Source: DATNFP01 sp035606335
GTDB lineage: Bacteria; Bacteroidota; Bacteroidia; Chitinophagales; Chitinophagaceae
Assembly: GCA_035606335.1 (NCBI GenBank)
Contig: DATNFP010000162.1
Coordinates: 1-38,479 of the forward strand
Direction of reading: 5' to 3'
DNA length: 38,479 bases
The first letter of the stretch is position 1, and each line of letters starts with the position of its first letter. Below are positions 1 to 8,915 of this stretch, one piece after another. The notes beneath the pieces were generated by a model. It ran no database searches and had not been told where the DNA came from. It worked only from the letters and a program-made list of their open reading frames with translations. A program made the translations under genes and the position numbers.

Positions 1-715
1 TGGTTTTATTTTTAAGATACACGCTAATCTCGATCCCCGCCATAGAGACCGCATAGCATTTTTACGGGTTTGTTCAGGGAAGTTTGAAAGAAATACTTTT
101 TATCATCATACACGCCTTGATAAAGATGTACGGTTTAGTAATCCTTATTCTTTTATGGCGCGTGATAAGGACGTGATTGAGGAGGCTTTTCCCGGGGATG
201 TGGTTGGGTTGTTTGATACGGGAAATTTTAAAATAGGAGACACACTTACTGAAGGCGAGCAATTGCAATTCACAGGCATACCTACTTTTTCACCGGAATT
301 ATTTAAGGAATTGGTGAATAAAGATCCAATGAAGACCAAGCAACTGGAAAAGGGTATTAGGCAGCTTACTGATGAAGGGGTTGCACAGCTATTTACCCAG
401 CATGGTGGCAACAGGAAAATAATAGGCTGTGTCGGGGAATTACAATTTGAGGTAATACAGTATAGATTGTTGCAGGAATATGGAGCTTCTTGTTCATTTG
501 TTCCCCTTGCTTTTTACAAAGCTTGCTGGATAACAGGAGACAAAAAAGCTATCGATGATTTTGTGCGTTTTAAGCAAAGCAATATAATGGAAGATAAGGA
601 TGGTAATCTGGTATACCTTGCTCAAAGTGAATGGTTTTTAAACACAGAACGACAGAATAATCCTGCAATAGAATTTCATTTTACTTCGGAGTTCAAAACT
701 GCGATGGCCAAATAA
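1..715 (+). CDS. prfC: Peptide chain release factor 3 (RF3), C-terminal part, truncated by window start
   Basis: Reading frame 2 is open from the window edge to the TAA at 713-715. The visible 237 residues begin with GFIFKIHANLDPRHRDRIAF, which matches the start of RF3 domain II. The FMARDKDVIEEAFPGDVVGL segment and the C-terminal GCVGELQFEVIQYRL region of domain III are also RF3-like. RF3 is a cytoplasmic translational GTPase that recycles RF1 and RF2 after termination. The GTPase domain lies outside the window. The ATG at 155 is an internal methionine and not the start. The gene is followed by a strong terminator hairpin (756-789). EF-G is a paralogous alternative, but the HRDRIAF stretch and the short domain III favour RF3. 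Confidence 0.93.
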   Translation, partial: GFIFKIHANLDPRHRDRIAFLRVCSGKFERNTFYHHTRLDKDVRFSNPYSFMARDKDVIEEAFPGDVVGLFDTGNFKIGDTLTEGEQLQFTGIPTFSPELFKELVNKDPMKTKQLEKGIRQLTDEGVAQLFTQHGGNRKIIGCVGELQFEVIQYRLLQEYGASCSFVPLAFYKACWITGDKKAIDDFVRFKQSNIMEDKDGNLVYLAQSEWFLNTERQNNPAIEFHFTSEFKTAMAK

Positions 716-755
716 AAAAGAGGCAAAAATTTATCTCACCCGTTTAAGGGTATTA

Positions 756-789
756 AAAAGTATGCGAAAACAGCATACTTTTATTTTTT
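756..789 (+). terminator. Rho-independent terminator after prfC
   Basis: AAAAGTATGC (756-765) pairs perfectly with GCATACTTTT (773-782) around a 7-nt loop, and a run of six T residues follows at 784-789. It sits 41 bases after the prfC stop and only 24 bases before the next start codon, so it separates prfC from the metallopeptidase gene or attenuates entry into it. Confidence 0.8.
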
Positions 790-812
790 AACACACACAT
801 AATCTCAACAAC

Positions 813-2849
813 ATGAACACAAAGCTCATTGCGCTATCATTCACTGCGCTTTGCTTTGCTGCATGTCAGCCAGCAAAACAAAAAACTGAAAATAAAATGG
901 ACATTCTATGGGCAGATGTAGATAGTACTGCTAATCCCGCCAATGATTTTTTTGATTATGCTAATGGTAACTGGATAAAGAATAATGCTATCCCTGCTGA
1001 CGAAACAAGCTGGGGAATAGGTCAGTTGGTACAAAAAGAACTGTATGAGCGCCTGAGGCATATAAACGAAGAGGCGTTGAAACAAAGCAATGCAACAGGC
1101 ATAACTAAGAAAATAGGTGATTTCTGGTATGCCGGAATGGATTCGGCAGGTATTGAAAAGCAGGGTATAGAGCCACTGCGAGACGAATTGAATAAAATAG
1201 CTGCATTACAAACGCCAAAGGACGTTATGACGCAAGCCGCGCATATGCATACTTATGGAACTGGTGTTTTTTATGACGAGGGAGTATCACAGGATGAAAA
1301 AAACAGCAATGAGAATGCTTATTACATGAGCCAGGGTGGTATAGGATTGCCTAACAGGGATTATTATTTCAATACCGACGAACGTACTACTAAAATACGC
1401 AATGCCTACCCAGGCTATGTGGCAACGATATTTGAGCTAATGGGCGTGGATAGTAACCAGGCTAAGGCTAAAGCTACTGCAGTAATAGCATTGGAAACCA
1501 AGCTCGCAGCTCAATCGCGCAAGCTTGAAGACCTGCGCGACCCATATAAGAACTATAATAAAATGGCCATATCTGAATTACACACTTTATCTCCTAATAT
1601 AGAATGGCCTGTTTACCTGGCTGCTATGGGTGTGCAGCATATAGATAGCGTAATTATTGGTCAGCCGGAATTTTATAAGGAATTGGATAAAGTAATTTCC
1701 CAGGAGAATATGCAAACGCTGAAAGATTATATGTCTTACCATTTAGTAAGAACATTTGCTTCATATATGAGTACCCCGTTTGTAGATGCCAATTTTAATT
1801 TTTACAATAAATTATTGCGCGGCGCCGAGCAGCAGAGACCGAGGTGGAAACGGGTGCTTGATGCCGAAGAAAAGGCAATGGGAGAGGCTTTAGGACAGCT
1901 CTTTGTAAAAGAGTATTTCAATGAAAATGCCAAGAAACGATATGAACAAATAGTAGAGAATGTACGTAGCGCCTATAAAGCACGTATGGAAAAGCTGGAC
2001 TGGATGAGCGACAGCACGAAACAAAAGGCCCTTCACAAGCTGGCCATGATAAGAAAGAAAGTTGGATATCCTGATAAATGGAAAGATTTTTCAAATCTGC
2101 AGATAGACCGTAGCTCATTTGCACAAAATATGATGCATGCCAACCAATGGTGGAATAACTTTGAAATGAATAAGCTGGGCAAGCCGGTTGATAGGGATGA
2201 ATGGGATATGTCGCCTCAAACATATAATGCCTATTACAATCCATCTAATAATGAAATAGTATTGCCGGCTGGAATGTTTACAGTGCCGGGCTACAGGGAC
2301 GAGCAATTAGATGATGCATTAGTATATGGCTATGCGGCAGCATCAACTGTAGGACACGAAATGACACACGGATTTGATGATGAAGGCCGTCAATATGATG
2401 AAAATGGCAATTTGCGCAACTGGTGGACCAAGCAGGATGAAGAACAGTTTAAGAAACGTTCAGATGTATTAGTAAAGCAGTTTGATGGCATGGTGGCTGT
2501 GGATACCCTACATATCAATGGGAGAGCCTCGCTTGGTGAAAACCTGGCAGATTTGGGTGGTATCCTTATAGGGCTGGATGCTTTTAAGCAGACAGATGCT
2601 TATAAAAAAGGCGAAAAAATAGGAGGATATACGCCGCTACAGCGCTTTTTCCTGGGATATGCCCTGAGCTGGATGATACAGATAAGGAAAGAACAGATTG
2701 CTTCGCAGATATTGACGGATGTACATGCACCTGCAAAATTCCGCGTAAACGGGCCATTACCAAATGTCCCCGACTTCTACAATGCATTTAATGTGAAGCC
2801 AGGAGATAAAATGTATATACCTGATAGTATGAGGGTAAACCTTTGGTAA
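813..2849 (+). CDS. M13 family metallopeptidase lipoprotein (neprilysin/PepO-like), copy 1
   Basis: The 678-residue protein has the full length expected of M13 (neprilysin/endothelin-converting enzyme) zinc peptidases. The N-terminus MNTKLIALSFTALCFAAC carries a lipobox ending at Cys18 or so, so it is probably membrane-anchored outside the cytoplasm. The zinc motif HEMTH lies at residues 515-519 (His515, Glu516, His519), and ENLADLGG supplies the third ligand at Glu576. The N-terminal FFDYANGNWIKNNAIPADE and central LPNRDYYF segments are also M13 signatures. The likely role is degradation of oligopeptides in the periplasm or at the surface. A second, divergent M13 gene lies at 30016-32070. 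No Bacteroidota -7 box is visible in the short gap after the upstream terminator, so the promoter is unclear. Confidence 0.95.
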   Translation: MNTKLIALSFTALCFAACQPAKQKTENKMDILWADVDSTANPANDFFDYANGNWIKNNAIPADETSWGIGQLVQKELYERLRHINEEALKQSNATGITKKIGDFWYAGMDSAGIEKQGIEPLRDELNKIAALQTPKDVMTQAAHMHTYGTGVFYDEGVSQDEKNSNENAYYMSQGGIGLPNRDYYFNTDERTTKIRNAYPGYVATIFELMGVDSNQAKAKATAVIALETKLAAQSRKLEDLRDPYKNYNKMAISELHTLSPNIEWPVYLAAMGVQHIDSVIIGQPEFYKELDKVISQENMQTLKDYMSYHLVRTFASYMSTPFVDANFNFYNKLLRGAEQQRPRWKRVLDAEEKAMGEALGQLFVKEYFNENAKKRYEQIVENVRSAYKARMEKLDWMSDSTKQKALHKLAMIRKKVGYPDKWKDFSNLQIDRSSFAQNMMHANQWWNNFEMNKLGKPVDRDEWDMSPQTYNAYYNPSNNEIVLPAGMFTVPGYRDEQLDDALVYGYAAASTVGHEMTHGFDDEGRQYDENGNLRNWWTKQDEEQFKKRSDVLVKQFDGMVAVDTLHINGRASLGENLADLGGILIGLDAFKQTDAYKKGEKIGGYTPLQRFFLGYALSWMIQIRKEQIASQILTDVHAPAKFRVNGPLPNVPDFYNAFNVKPGDKMYIPDSMRVNLW

Positions 2850-2895
2850 CAGATGCCATTAATTCTGATTTAATAAAGCTAATTTTATTAATATA

Positions 2896-2931
2896 AATAA
2901 GCGTCGATGAATTATATTCGCGGCGCTTATT
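2896..2931 (+). terminator. Hairpin between M13 peptidase and pyruvate carboxylase genes
   Basis: AATAAGCGTCG (2896-2906) pairs with CGGCGCTTATT (2921-2931) through 11 base pairs with one G-T wobble, leaving a 14-nt loop. No clean T-run follows, so it may be a terminator or a processing hairpin. Confidence 0.5.
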
Positions 2932-2977
2932 ATTTAGGCGTAAATTTTATTAATTTTTAGCCCAATTATTATTGGCC

Positions 2978-5900
2978 ATGAACATAGAGAAACTACTAAT
3001 CGCTAACAGAGGAGAGATATCTATACGTATTTCACGTGCTGCAACCGAATTGAACATTCCCACTGTTGCTGTCTACACTTATGAAGACCGCTACTCATTG
3101 CATCGCTATAAATCTGAAGAAGCCTATCAGATAGGGGCAGATACAGACCCACTAAAGCCATACCTGAATATGGATGAAATCATCCGGGTGGCTAAAGAAT
3201 GTGGTGCTAATGCGATACATCCCGGTTATGGTTTCCTTTCGGAAAATGCGGAGTTTGCGAGAAGATGTGCTGCAAACAACATCATTTTTGTTGGCCCAAG
3301 CCCCGACGCTATGGCTGCCTTAGGAGACAAGGTGACAGCAAAAGAGGTAGCTAAAAAAGCTGCAATACCTATAATTGAAAGCAACAAGGAAAGCCTTACA
3401 GATGAGAACATTGCTATAAAAGAAGCAAATAGAATAGGTTACCCTCTGATGCTTAAAGCTGCTGCAGGCGGTGGTGGTAGAGGTATGCGTGTAGTTCGTA
3501 ATGACGAGCAGTTGAGAAAATCATTTCATGAAGCACGCAGCGAAGCAAAGAATGCGTTTGGAGACGATACAGTTTTTCTTGAAAAATTCGTTGAGAACCC
3601 AAAGCATATAGAAGTGCAGATAGCTGCCGACAGGCATGGCAATATAGTACACCTTTATGAGCGTGATTGTTCTGTACAACGCCGTTTTCAGAAGGTGGTG
3701 GAAATGGCACCTTCAAGCACATTGAAGAATGAAACACTAAAAAAATTATATGGCTATGCTGTAAGCATTGCTTCTGCTGTGAATTATAACAACCTTGGTA
3801 CCGTTGAATTTCTAGTGGATAGTGATGAGAATATTTATTTCATTGAAGTAAACCCACGTATCCAGGTAGAACATACTGTTACAGAGTTAATTACCGGGAT
3901 AGACCTGATAAAGACACAACTCTATATCGCATCAGGATATAAGCTCTCCGATCCGCATATAGGATTGGGCGACCAAAATAAAATACCAAAGAATGGTGTA
4001 GCGATACAATGCCGTATTACTACAGAAGACCCAATCAATGATTTTAAGCCGGATTATGGTACACTGCTTACTTACAGAAACGCTACAGGCTTTGGTGTAA
4101 GATTGGATGAAGGAAGCACATATCCTGGCATGAAGATCAGCCCATTTTTTGATTCGATGTTGGTGAAGGTGAGTACCTGGGGTAATTCGCTACAGGATGC
4201 CGCACAGAAAATGCATCGCGCATTACGTGAGTTCAGGATACGAGGAGTGAAGAACAATATTCAGTTCCTGGAAAATCTGATAACCAATCCCGATTTTATA
4301 TCCGGTAAATCCACTGTAAATTTTATACAGGATCATCCTGAGTTGTTTAGATTCTCTACACGCCAGGACCGTGGTACAAAAATGCTGAATTTTCTTGCTG
4401 AAGTTACAGTGAATGGTAATCCTGATGTGAAGGTGAAAAATAACGATAAGCAATTTGAAAAACCTATAGTACCGGCATATGATACAACTGCACCCTATCC
4501 AAAGGGCACAAAAGACTTATTGACAGAATTAGGTCCTGAAGAATTTAGCAAGTGGCTGAAAAACGAGAAGAAAATTCATTACACTGATACAACATTCCGC
4601 GATGCTCATCAATCGTTGTTAGCTACAAGAATGCGCACATACGATATGTTGAAGGTTGCAAAAAGTTTTGCGATGCATCATCCGCAAACGTTCAGCATGG
4701 AAGTATGGGGTGGTGCTACATTTGACGTGTGCATCCGTTTTTTGAATGAAGATCCATGGAAGCGCCTTGAAGCATTAAGAAAAGAAATTCCGAACATACT
4801 GTTGCAAATGTTGATAAGAGGCTGCAATGGTGTAGGCTATGCTGCTTATCCTGATAATCTTATCGAGACATTTGTAGAAAAATCGTGGGAGAAGGGAGTA
4901 GATATTTTTCGCATTTTCGATTCGCTGAACTGGATGGAAAATATTGCACCTTGTATTGAAATGGTTCGTAAGCGCACAAAAGGTCTTGCTGAAGGTGCAT
5001 TGTGCTATACCGGTGATATTCTTGATCCTCAACGTACAAAATACACACTCGAGTATTATTTGCGGCTTGCTAAAGATTTAGAAAATGCTGGAGCGCATAT
5101 TCTTGCCATTAAAGATATGTCGGGTCTTTTAAAACCCAATGCTGCGAAGGTGCTTGTAGAAGCATTAAAAGCTACTGTGAATATACCTGTGCATCTGCAT
5201 ACGCATGATACCTCATCATTGCAACCTGCTACTTATATGAAGGCTATAGAAGCAGGGGTAGATGTGGTGGATTGTGCACTGGGCTCTTTATCAGGATTGA
5301 CATCTCAGCCAAATTTTAATGCTGTGGTGGAAATGATGAGATTTCACGAGAGAGAAAATCCTTATGATATTAAGTCATTGAATCAATTCTCAAATTATTG
5401 GGAAGCAGTTCGTGAGTATTACTATCCATTCGAATCGGGATTGAAAGCAAGCGCTGCAGAAGTGTTTCAGCATGAGATACCTGGAGGACAATATTCTAAC
5501 CTGAAGCCACAAGCCATAGCTCTTGGACTGGGAGATAAATTTGAAGAGATAAAGGAAATGTATGCTACAGTGAACATGATGTTTGGTGATATTGTAAAAG
5601 TTACTCCAAGCTCTAAGGTGGTAGGTGATATGGCGCAATTTATGGTTGCCAATAGCCTAACTCCGGAAGATATTTATCAAAAAGGAGAAACTATCTCATT
5701 CCCTGAATCTGTGCAGCAATTTTTTATGGGTGAGATTGGTCAACCCGAAGGAGGCTTCCCGAAAGACTTGCAAAAGATTGTCTTGAAGGATAAAAAGCCT
5801 TTTGCAGACAGACCTAATAAGCATTTGCCACAAATAGATTTTGATAAAGATTTCGCTGCATTTCAAGAGAAATATGGTAATGATCTTACGTTGTTAGATT

Positions 5901-6418
5901 TTCTTTCCTACAAGTTTTATCCTAAGGTATTTGAGGATGGATTGAAATTCCGCAGAGAATTTGGTGATGTGTCTGTAGTGCCTACACCTATCTTTTTATA
6001 TGGGATGAAGATGGGTATGGATACTACTTTGGAAATTGCTAAGGGAAAGACCTTGCTTATAAGGCTGCTGAGCATAGGGCCTGTTGATGATAAAGGACAT
6101 AGAACTGTGTTTTTCAAATTGAATGGACAAACGCGAAATGTGGAAGTGCTTGACAAATCAGTGAAGGTGCAAAGGGTAGAAAACAAGAAAGCAGATAAAA
6201 GCAATGAAAGGCATATTGGCGCACCATTACAAGGTATGTTGTCGAAGCTGCTGGTAAATAAGAATGATAAAATAAAGAAGAACCAGCCGCTGTTTGTGAT
6301 TGAAGCAATGAAGATGGAAACTGTAATTACTTCTCCATTTGATGGTGCTGTAAATCACATAGAATTAAATACCGGAAGTCTTGTAAATACCAATGACCTT
6401 GTGATGGAGCTCAACTAA
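2978..6418 (+). CDS. pyc: Pyruvate carboxylase (single chain, biotin-dependent)
   Basis: The 1146-residue protein has the complete single-chain layout. Biotin carboxylase (about 1-450) starts MNIEKLLIANRGEISIRI and contains the ATP-grasp glycine-rich loop KAAAGGGGRGM and EVNPRIQVEHTVTE. The carboxyltransferase domain opens with DTTFRDAHQSLLATRMRT at about residue 537 and includes the metal-ligand-type LHTHDT motif. The C-terminal biotinyl domain carries EAMKMET with the biotin-acceptor Lys1112. The enzyme makes oxaloacetate from pyruvate, bicarbonate and ATP to refill the TCA cycle. I chose the ATG at 2978; an in-frame TTG six bases upstream would add only two residues. A terminator follows at 6441. 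Confidence 0.97.
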   Translation: MNIEKLLIANRGEISIRISRAATELNIPTVAVYTYEDRYSLHRYKSEEAYQIGADTDPLKPYLNMDEIIRVAKECGANAIHPGYGFLSENAEFARRCAANNIIFVGPSPDAMAALGDKVTAKEVAKKAAIPIIESNKESLTDENIAIKEANRIGYPLMLKAAAGGGGRGMRVVRNDEQLRKSFHEARSEAKNAFGDDTVFLEKFVENPKHIEVQIAADRHGNIVHLYERDCSVQRRFQKVVEMAPSSTLKNETLKKLYGYAVSIASAVNYNNLGTVEFLVDSDENIYFIEVNPRIQVEHTVTELITGIDLIKTQLYIASGYKLSDPHIGLGDQNKIPKNGVAIQCRITTEDPINDFKPDYGTLLTYRNATGFGVRLDEGSTYPGMKISPFFDSMLVKVSTWGNSLQDAAQKMHRALREFRIRGVKNNIQFLENLITNPDFISGKSTVNFIQDHPELFRFSTRQDRGTKMLNFLAEVTVNGNPDVKVKNNDKQFEKPIVPAYDTTAPYPKGTKDLLTELGPEEFSKWLKNEKKIHYTDTTFRDAHQSLLATRMRTYDMLKVAKSFAMHHPQTFSMEVWGGATFDVCIRFLNEDPWKRLEALRKEIPNILLQMLIRGCNGVGYAAYPDNLIETFVEKSWEKGVDIFRIFDSLNWMENIAPCIEMVRKRTKGLAEGALCYTGDILDPQRTKYTLEYYLRLAKDLENAGAHILAIKDMSGLLKPNAAKVLVEALKATVNIPVHLHTHDTSSLQPATYMKAIEAGVDVVDCALGSLSGLTSQPNFNAVVEMMRFHERENPYDIKSLNQFSNYWEAVREYYYPFESGLKASAAEVFQHEIPGGQYSNLKPQAIALGLGDKFEEIKEMYATVNMMFGDIVKVTPSSKVVGDMAQFMVANSLTPEDIYQKGETISFPESVQQFFMGEIGQPEGGFPKDLQKIVLKDKKPFADRPNKHLPQIDFDKDFAAFQEKYGNDLTLLDFLSYKFYPKVFEDGLKFRREFGDVSVVPTPIFLYGMKMGMDTTLEIAKGKTLLIRLLSIGPVDDKGHRTVFFKLNGQTRNVEVLDKSVKVQRVENKKADKSNERHIGAPLQGMLSKLLVNKNDKIKKNQPLFVIEAMKMETVITSPFDGAVNHIELNTGSLVNTNDLVMELN

Positions 6419-6440
6419 TGTCATCAAAATAAAAATGCTT

Positions 6441-6470
6441 AAAAGGTTCGGATATTCCGGACCTTTTTAA
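6441..6470. terminator. Bidirectional terminator between pyc and ispH
   Basis: AAAAGGTTCGG (6441-6451) pairs with CCGGACCTTTT (6457-6467) with one G-T wobble and a 5-nt loop. A and T runs on both sides allow it to serve the convergent pyc and ispH genes. The ispH stop codon (6467-6469) lies inside the T-run. Confidence 0.8.
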
Positions 6471-7705
6471 TTTTCTGCAATTGTCCAGCTTTCGGTTAGA
6501 GCTTCAATTGTATCTGTATTGCCTGTTATTTCTGCTAGCCTTTGAATTACTCTTTCCACGAGTGAATCGGGACAGGAGGCACCTGAGGTAAGCATTATTT
6601 TTACGTTCTTATTGTCGGGTAGATAGTTATTTGTTTCAACTTCCGTATGTGTATGTAAATCGAAATGACGAATAATATCGGAAGAAATGAGGCAATCTTC
6701 ATTTTTGATAAAGTAAGTAGGTAGCTTTTCTTCGCACAGCTCTACCAGGTGAGATGTATTGGAGCTATTGTAACCACCGATAACTATAGCAAGATCTGCG
6801 TGCTGTTCCAGCATGCCTTGTACTGCGCTCTGGTTATCGTTTGTTGCATAGCATAGAGTGTCTCTTGTATCGGCAAATCTCTCTGAAGTTTTATCAGAAG
6901 GTAAATTGTAGTGTTCTACAATTATCTGTTTCAAATAGTCTGCTATGGCCTGCGTTTCACTTGCCAACATCGTTGTTTGGTTTACTACACCAATTCTTTG
7001 CAAATCTTTTGCAACATCAAATCCTTCAGAATATTGATTTTTGAAATCACTATAAAAACTTTCTGCCGGAAGTGCACCTGTTATATATTTGGCAAGGTGC
7101 TTTGCCTGTTCCATATCCTTAACGATTACAGTAGGAGTATTGGCTTTGCTGTGTGAGAAAGTGGCTCTCGTTTCTTCATGTTTTGGCTTACCATGCACGA
7201 TGATTGTATAACCCTCCTGACCTATTTTTTCTGCACGGTTCCACACTTTTTCTACAAATGGGCAGGTGGTTTCATATTGGGTTGGCTCTATCCCTTTTTC
7301 GCGCAGCTTTTGTTCCAATTCTAACGTGGTACCAAAAGCCGGGATTATTACAATATCATCGCTATTTAATTCATCCCAGTTTATAAGTAACGTACCGTCT
7401 GTGTTCATTATAAAACATACTCCTAATGCTTGTAAATCAGCATTAACACCGGGGTTATGAATCATTTCGCTAAGGAGAAATACCCTTTTATCAGGATTTT
7501 CAGCTACAGCACGAAAAGCAATCTCAATAGCATTTTCGACACCATAACAAAAGCCAAAATGCCTGGCAAGAATAATCTGCAAAGAGCCAAGTTGTAATAT
7601 AGTTGGAGTAAAGTCCTTTTTCATCTTGTCCTCTGATTTGCGCTTTTGCTTAATAGCGGTTACGAGAGAACTACGATAATGGACAGGAACATTAAAAGAT
7701 TTCAT
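6467..7705 (-). CDS. ispH: 4-hydroxy-3-methylbut-2-enyl diphosphate reductase
   Basis: IspH (LytB) is the last enzyme of the MEP isoprenoid pathway. It reduces HMBPP to IPP and DMAPP with a 4Fe-4S cluster. The three cluster cysteines are visible: Cys53 in RHFGFCYGVEN, Cys148 in TTCPFVEKVWNRA and Cys378 in SGASCPDSLVERVI. At 412 residues it is the long form that has about 45 extra residues before the first cysteine, as in many Bacteroidota. The start MKSFNVPVHYRS is typical of that form and supports the ATG chosen. A TAACTTTG box just upstream (7721-7728 on this strand) is a likely promoter element. Confidence 0.96.
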   Translation of the reverse strand: MKSFNVPVHYRSSLVTAIKQKRKSEDKMKKDFTPTILQLGSLQIILARHFGFCYGVENAIEIAFRAVAENPDKRVFLLSEMIHNPGVNADLQALGVCFIMNTDGTLLINWDELNSDDIVIIPAFGTTLELEQKLREKGIEPTQYETTCPFVEKVWNRAEKIGQEGYTIIVHGKPKHEETRATFSHSKANTPTVIVKDMEQAKHLAKYITGALPAESFYSDFKNQYSEGFDVAKDLQRIGVVNQTTMLASETQAIADYLKQIIVEHYNLPSDKTSERFADTRDTLCYATNDNQSAVQGMLEQHADLAIVIGGYNSSNTSHLVELCEEKLPTYFIKNEDCLISSDIIRHFDLHTHTEVETNNYLPDNKNVKIMLTSGASCPDSLVERVIQRLAEITGNTDTIEALTESWTIAEN

Positions 7706-7720
7706 GTATTAAAGAATATG

Positions 7721-7728
7721 CAAAGTTA
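7721..7728 (-). promoter_or_regulatory. Candidate Bacteroidota -7 box for ispH
   Basis: Read on the minus strand this is TAACTTTG, an exact TAnnTTTG match, 15 bases before the ispH ATG. No convincing TTG -33 element is seen at the expected distance, and the implied leader is very short. Confidence 0.35.
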
Positions 7729-7765
7729 CAGAAACGGGCGTTAAGGAAACGATAATGAGATTTTG

Positions 7766-8755
7766 TTAGTCTTCCTCCTCACCAAATGCGGTCTGCACTA
7801 CATCTGCTTTTAACCCATATTTTTCACGGAGATAGCGGGCTAAAGTAGCGCTAAAACCGTGTGTTACATAAACACATTCAGCTTCGGTAGCCCTGATAGT
7901 ATCTAACAACCCTTTCCAATCGGCATGATCACTTAGTGCAAAGCCGGCATCTGCATTTCTGCGACGCTGCACACCCCTTACCTGCATCCATCCGCTGCAA
8001 ATGCCTAATGAATAAGGCTGCCAGCGGCGCATCCAGGGACTATTAACAGCTGAGGGTGGAACGAGAATGATGCCATTTTTTACCTGGTCTTTGGGTGTTT
8101 CCGGAGTCAGGTATTCTATTTCAGGGAAAGACATAAACTGTTTTATAGCTTCCTGCATATAGTAAATTGCTCCATGTGCATAGAATTTGTGACCATAGGC
8201 TAATAATGCATGTATCAGGCGCTGGGCTTTGCCAAGACTATAGGTCTCCAATATACTATTGCGGCTAATGGATTGATTGTGCAGAACCCATGCATGGATT
8301 TTATCCATTACCTGAGACTGTGGTAGCCACTGATAAATAGGGAGGCCAAAAGTGCTTTCTGTAATAAAAGTGTTGCATTTTACCGGCTCAAAAGGAACCG
8401 TTATGCCATCGTCTTGTGTTTTATAGTCGCCGGAAACTACCCATGTTTCTCCTTTATATTCAACTTTTATTTGAGCTGAGCCAATTATATGACCGGCAGG
8501 GAATAAAGTGACATTAACACCATTAATGCCGAGTGTTTGCTTGTAATCTACAGTCTGTATAGCGATGTCCTGACCCAGACGTGCTTTTAGCAGGTAATAA
8601 CTGTCTTTGTGAGCCAGATACAAGGCATTGCCAACACGGGCATGATCGGAATGGGCGTGCGTAATAATGGCACGATGGACAGGCCGCCAAGGGTCGATAT
8701 AAAAATCCCCTTGTTTACAATAAAGACCGTTGTCTGTGAATGTTATTAATCCCAT
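7766..8755 (-). CDS. Ligase-associated type DNA exonuclease, metallo-beta-lactamase fold
   Basis: The 329-residue protein has the metallo-beta-lactamase/beta-CASP type metal site: HAHSDHAR at residues 33-40 (His33, His35, Asp37, His38), AGHIIGSA, SGDYKTQ, TESTFGLPIYQW and a late LSDHADW. The overall pattern matches the family annotated as ligase-associated DNA exonuclease or mRNA 3'-end processing factor-like. That family is usually encoded beside an ATP-dependent DNA ligase; no ligase lies in this window, so its partner is elsewhere or absent. A nuclease acting on DNA ends is the best inference. The spacing of 60 bases to ispH on the same strand permits co-transcription. Confidence 0.82.
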   Translation of the reverse strand: MGLITFTDNGLYCKQGDFYIDPWRPVHRAIITHAHSDHARVGNALYLAHKDSYYLLKARLGQDIAIQTVDYKQTLGINGVNVTLFPAGHIIGSAQIKVEYKGETWVVSGDYKTQDDGITVPFEPVKCNTFITESTFGLPIYQWLPQSQVMDKIHAWVLHNQSISRNSILETYSLGKAQRLIHALLAYGHKFYAHGAIYYMQEAIKQFMSFPEIEYLTPETPKDQVKNGIILVPPSAVNSPWMRRWQPYSLGICSGWMQVRGVQRRRNADAGFALSDHADWKGLLDTIRATEAECVYVTHGFSATLARYLREKYGLKADVVQTAFGEEED

Positions 8756-8809
8756 AGATAATAATACTAAACTATAACAAATGCTAAGTAATGCTGATAA
8801 CTGCTGTTA

Positions 8810-8832
8810 AAATTTTGTTGCCATCAAAATTT
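8810..8832. repeat. Inverted repeat in divergent intergenic region
   Basis: AAATTTTG (8810-8817) and CAAAATTT (8825-8832) are perfect 8-base arms with a 7-base spacer. They sit in the 160-base region between the divergent exonuclease and DUF3810 genes, a placement consistent with a shared operator. It is A+T-rich and could be chance. Confidence 0.3.
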
Positions 8833-8915
8833 GTTATGTGATTTTAGTGAAATAATTTAGAAAATTGCATAATGAAAGGTTTATTTCAGTATATCTATAT
8901 CCTGCCATAGAGGAA

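Noticed and set aside
155..715. ATG at 155 as start of a short RF3-like protein
   Set aside because: The same frame is open upstream to the window edge and codes clear RF3 domain II sequence, so this is an internal methionine.
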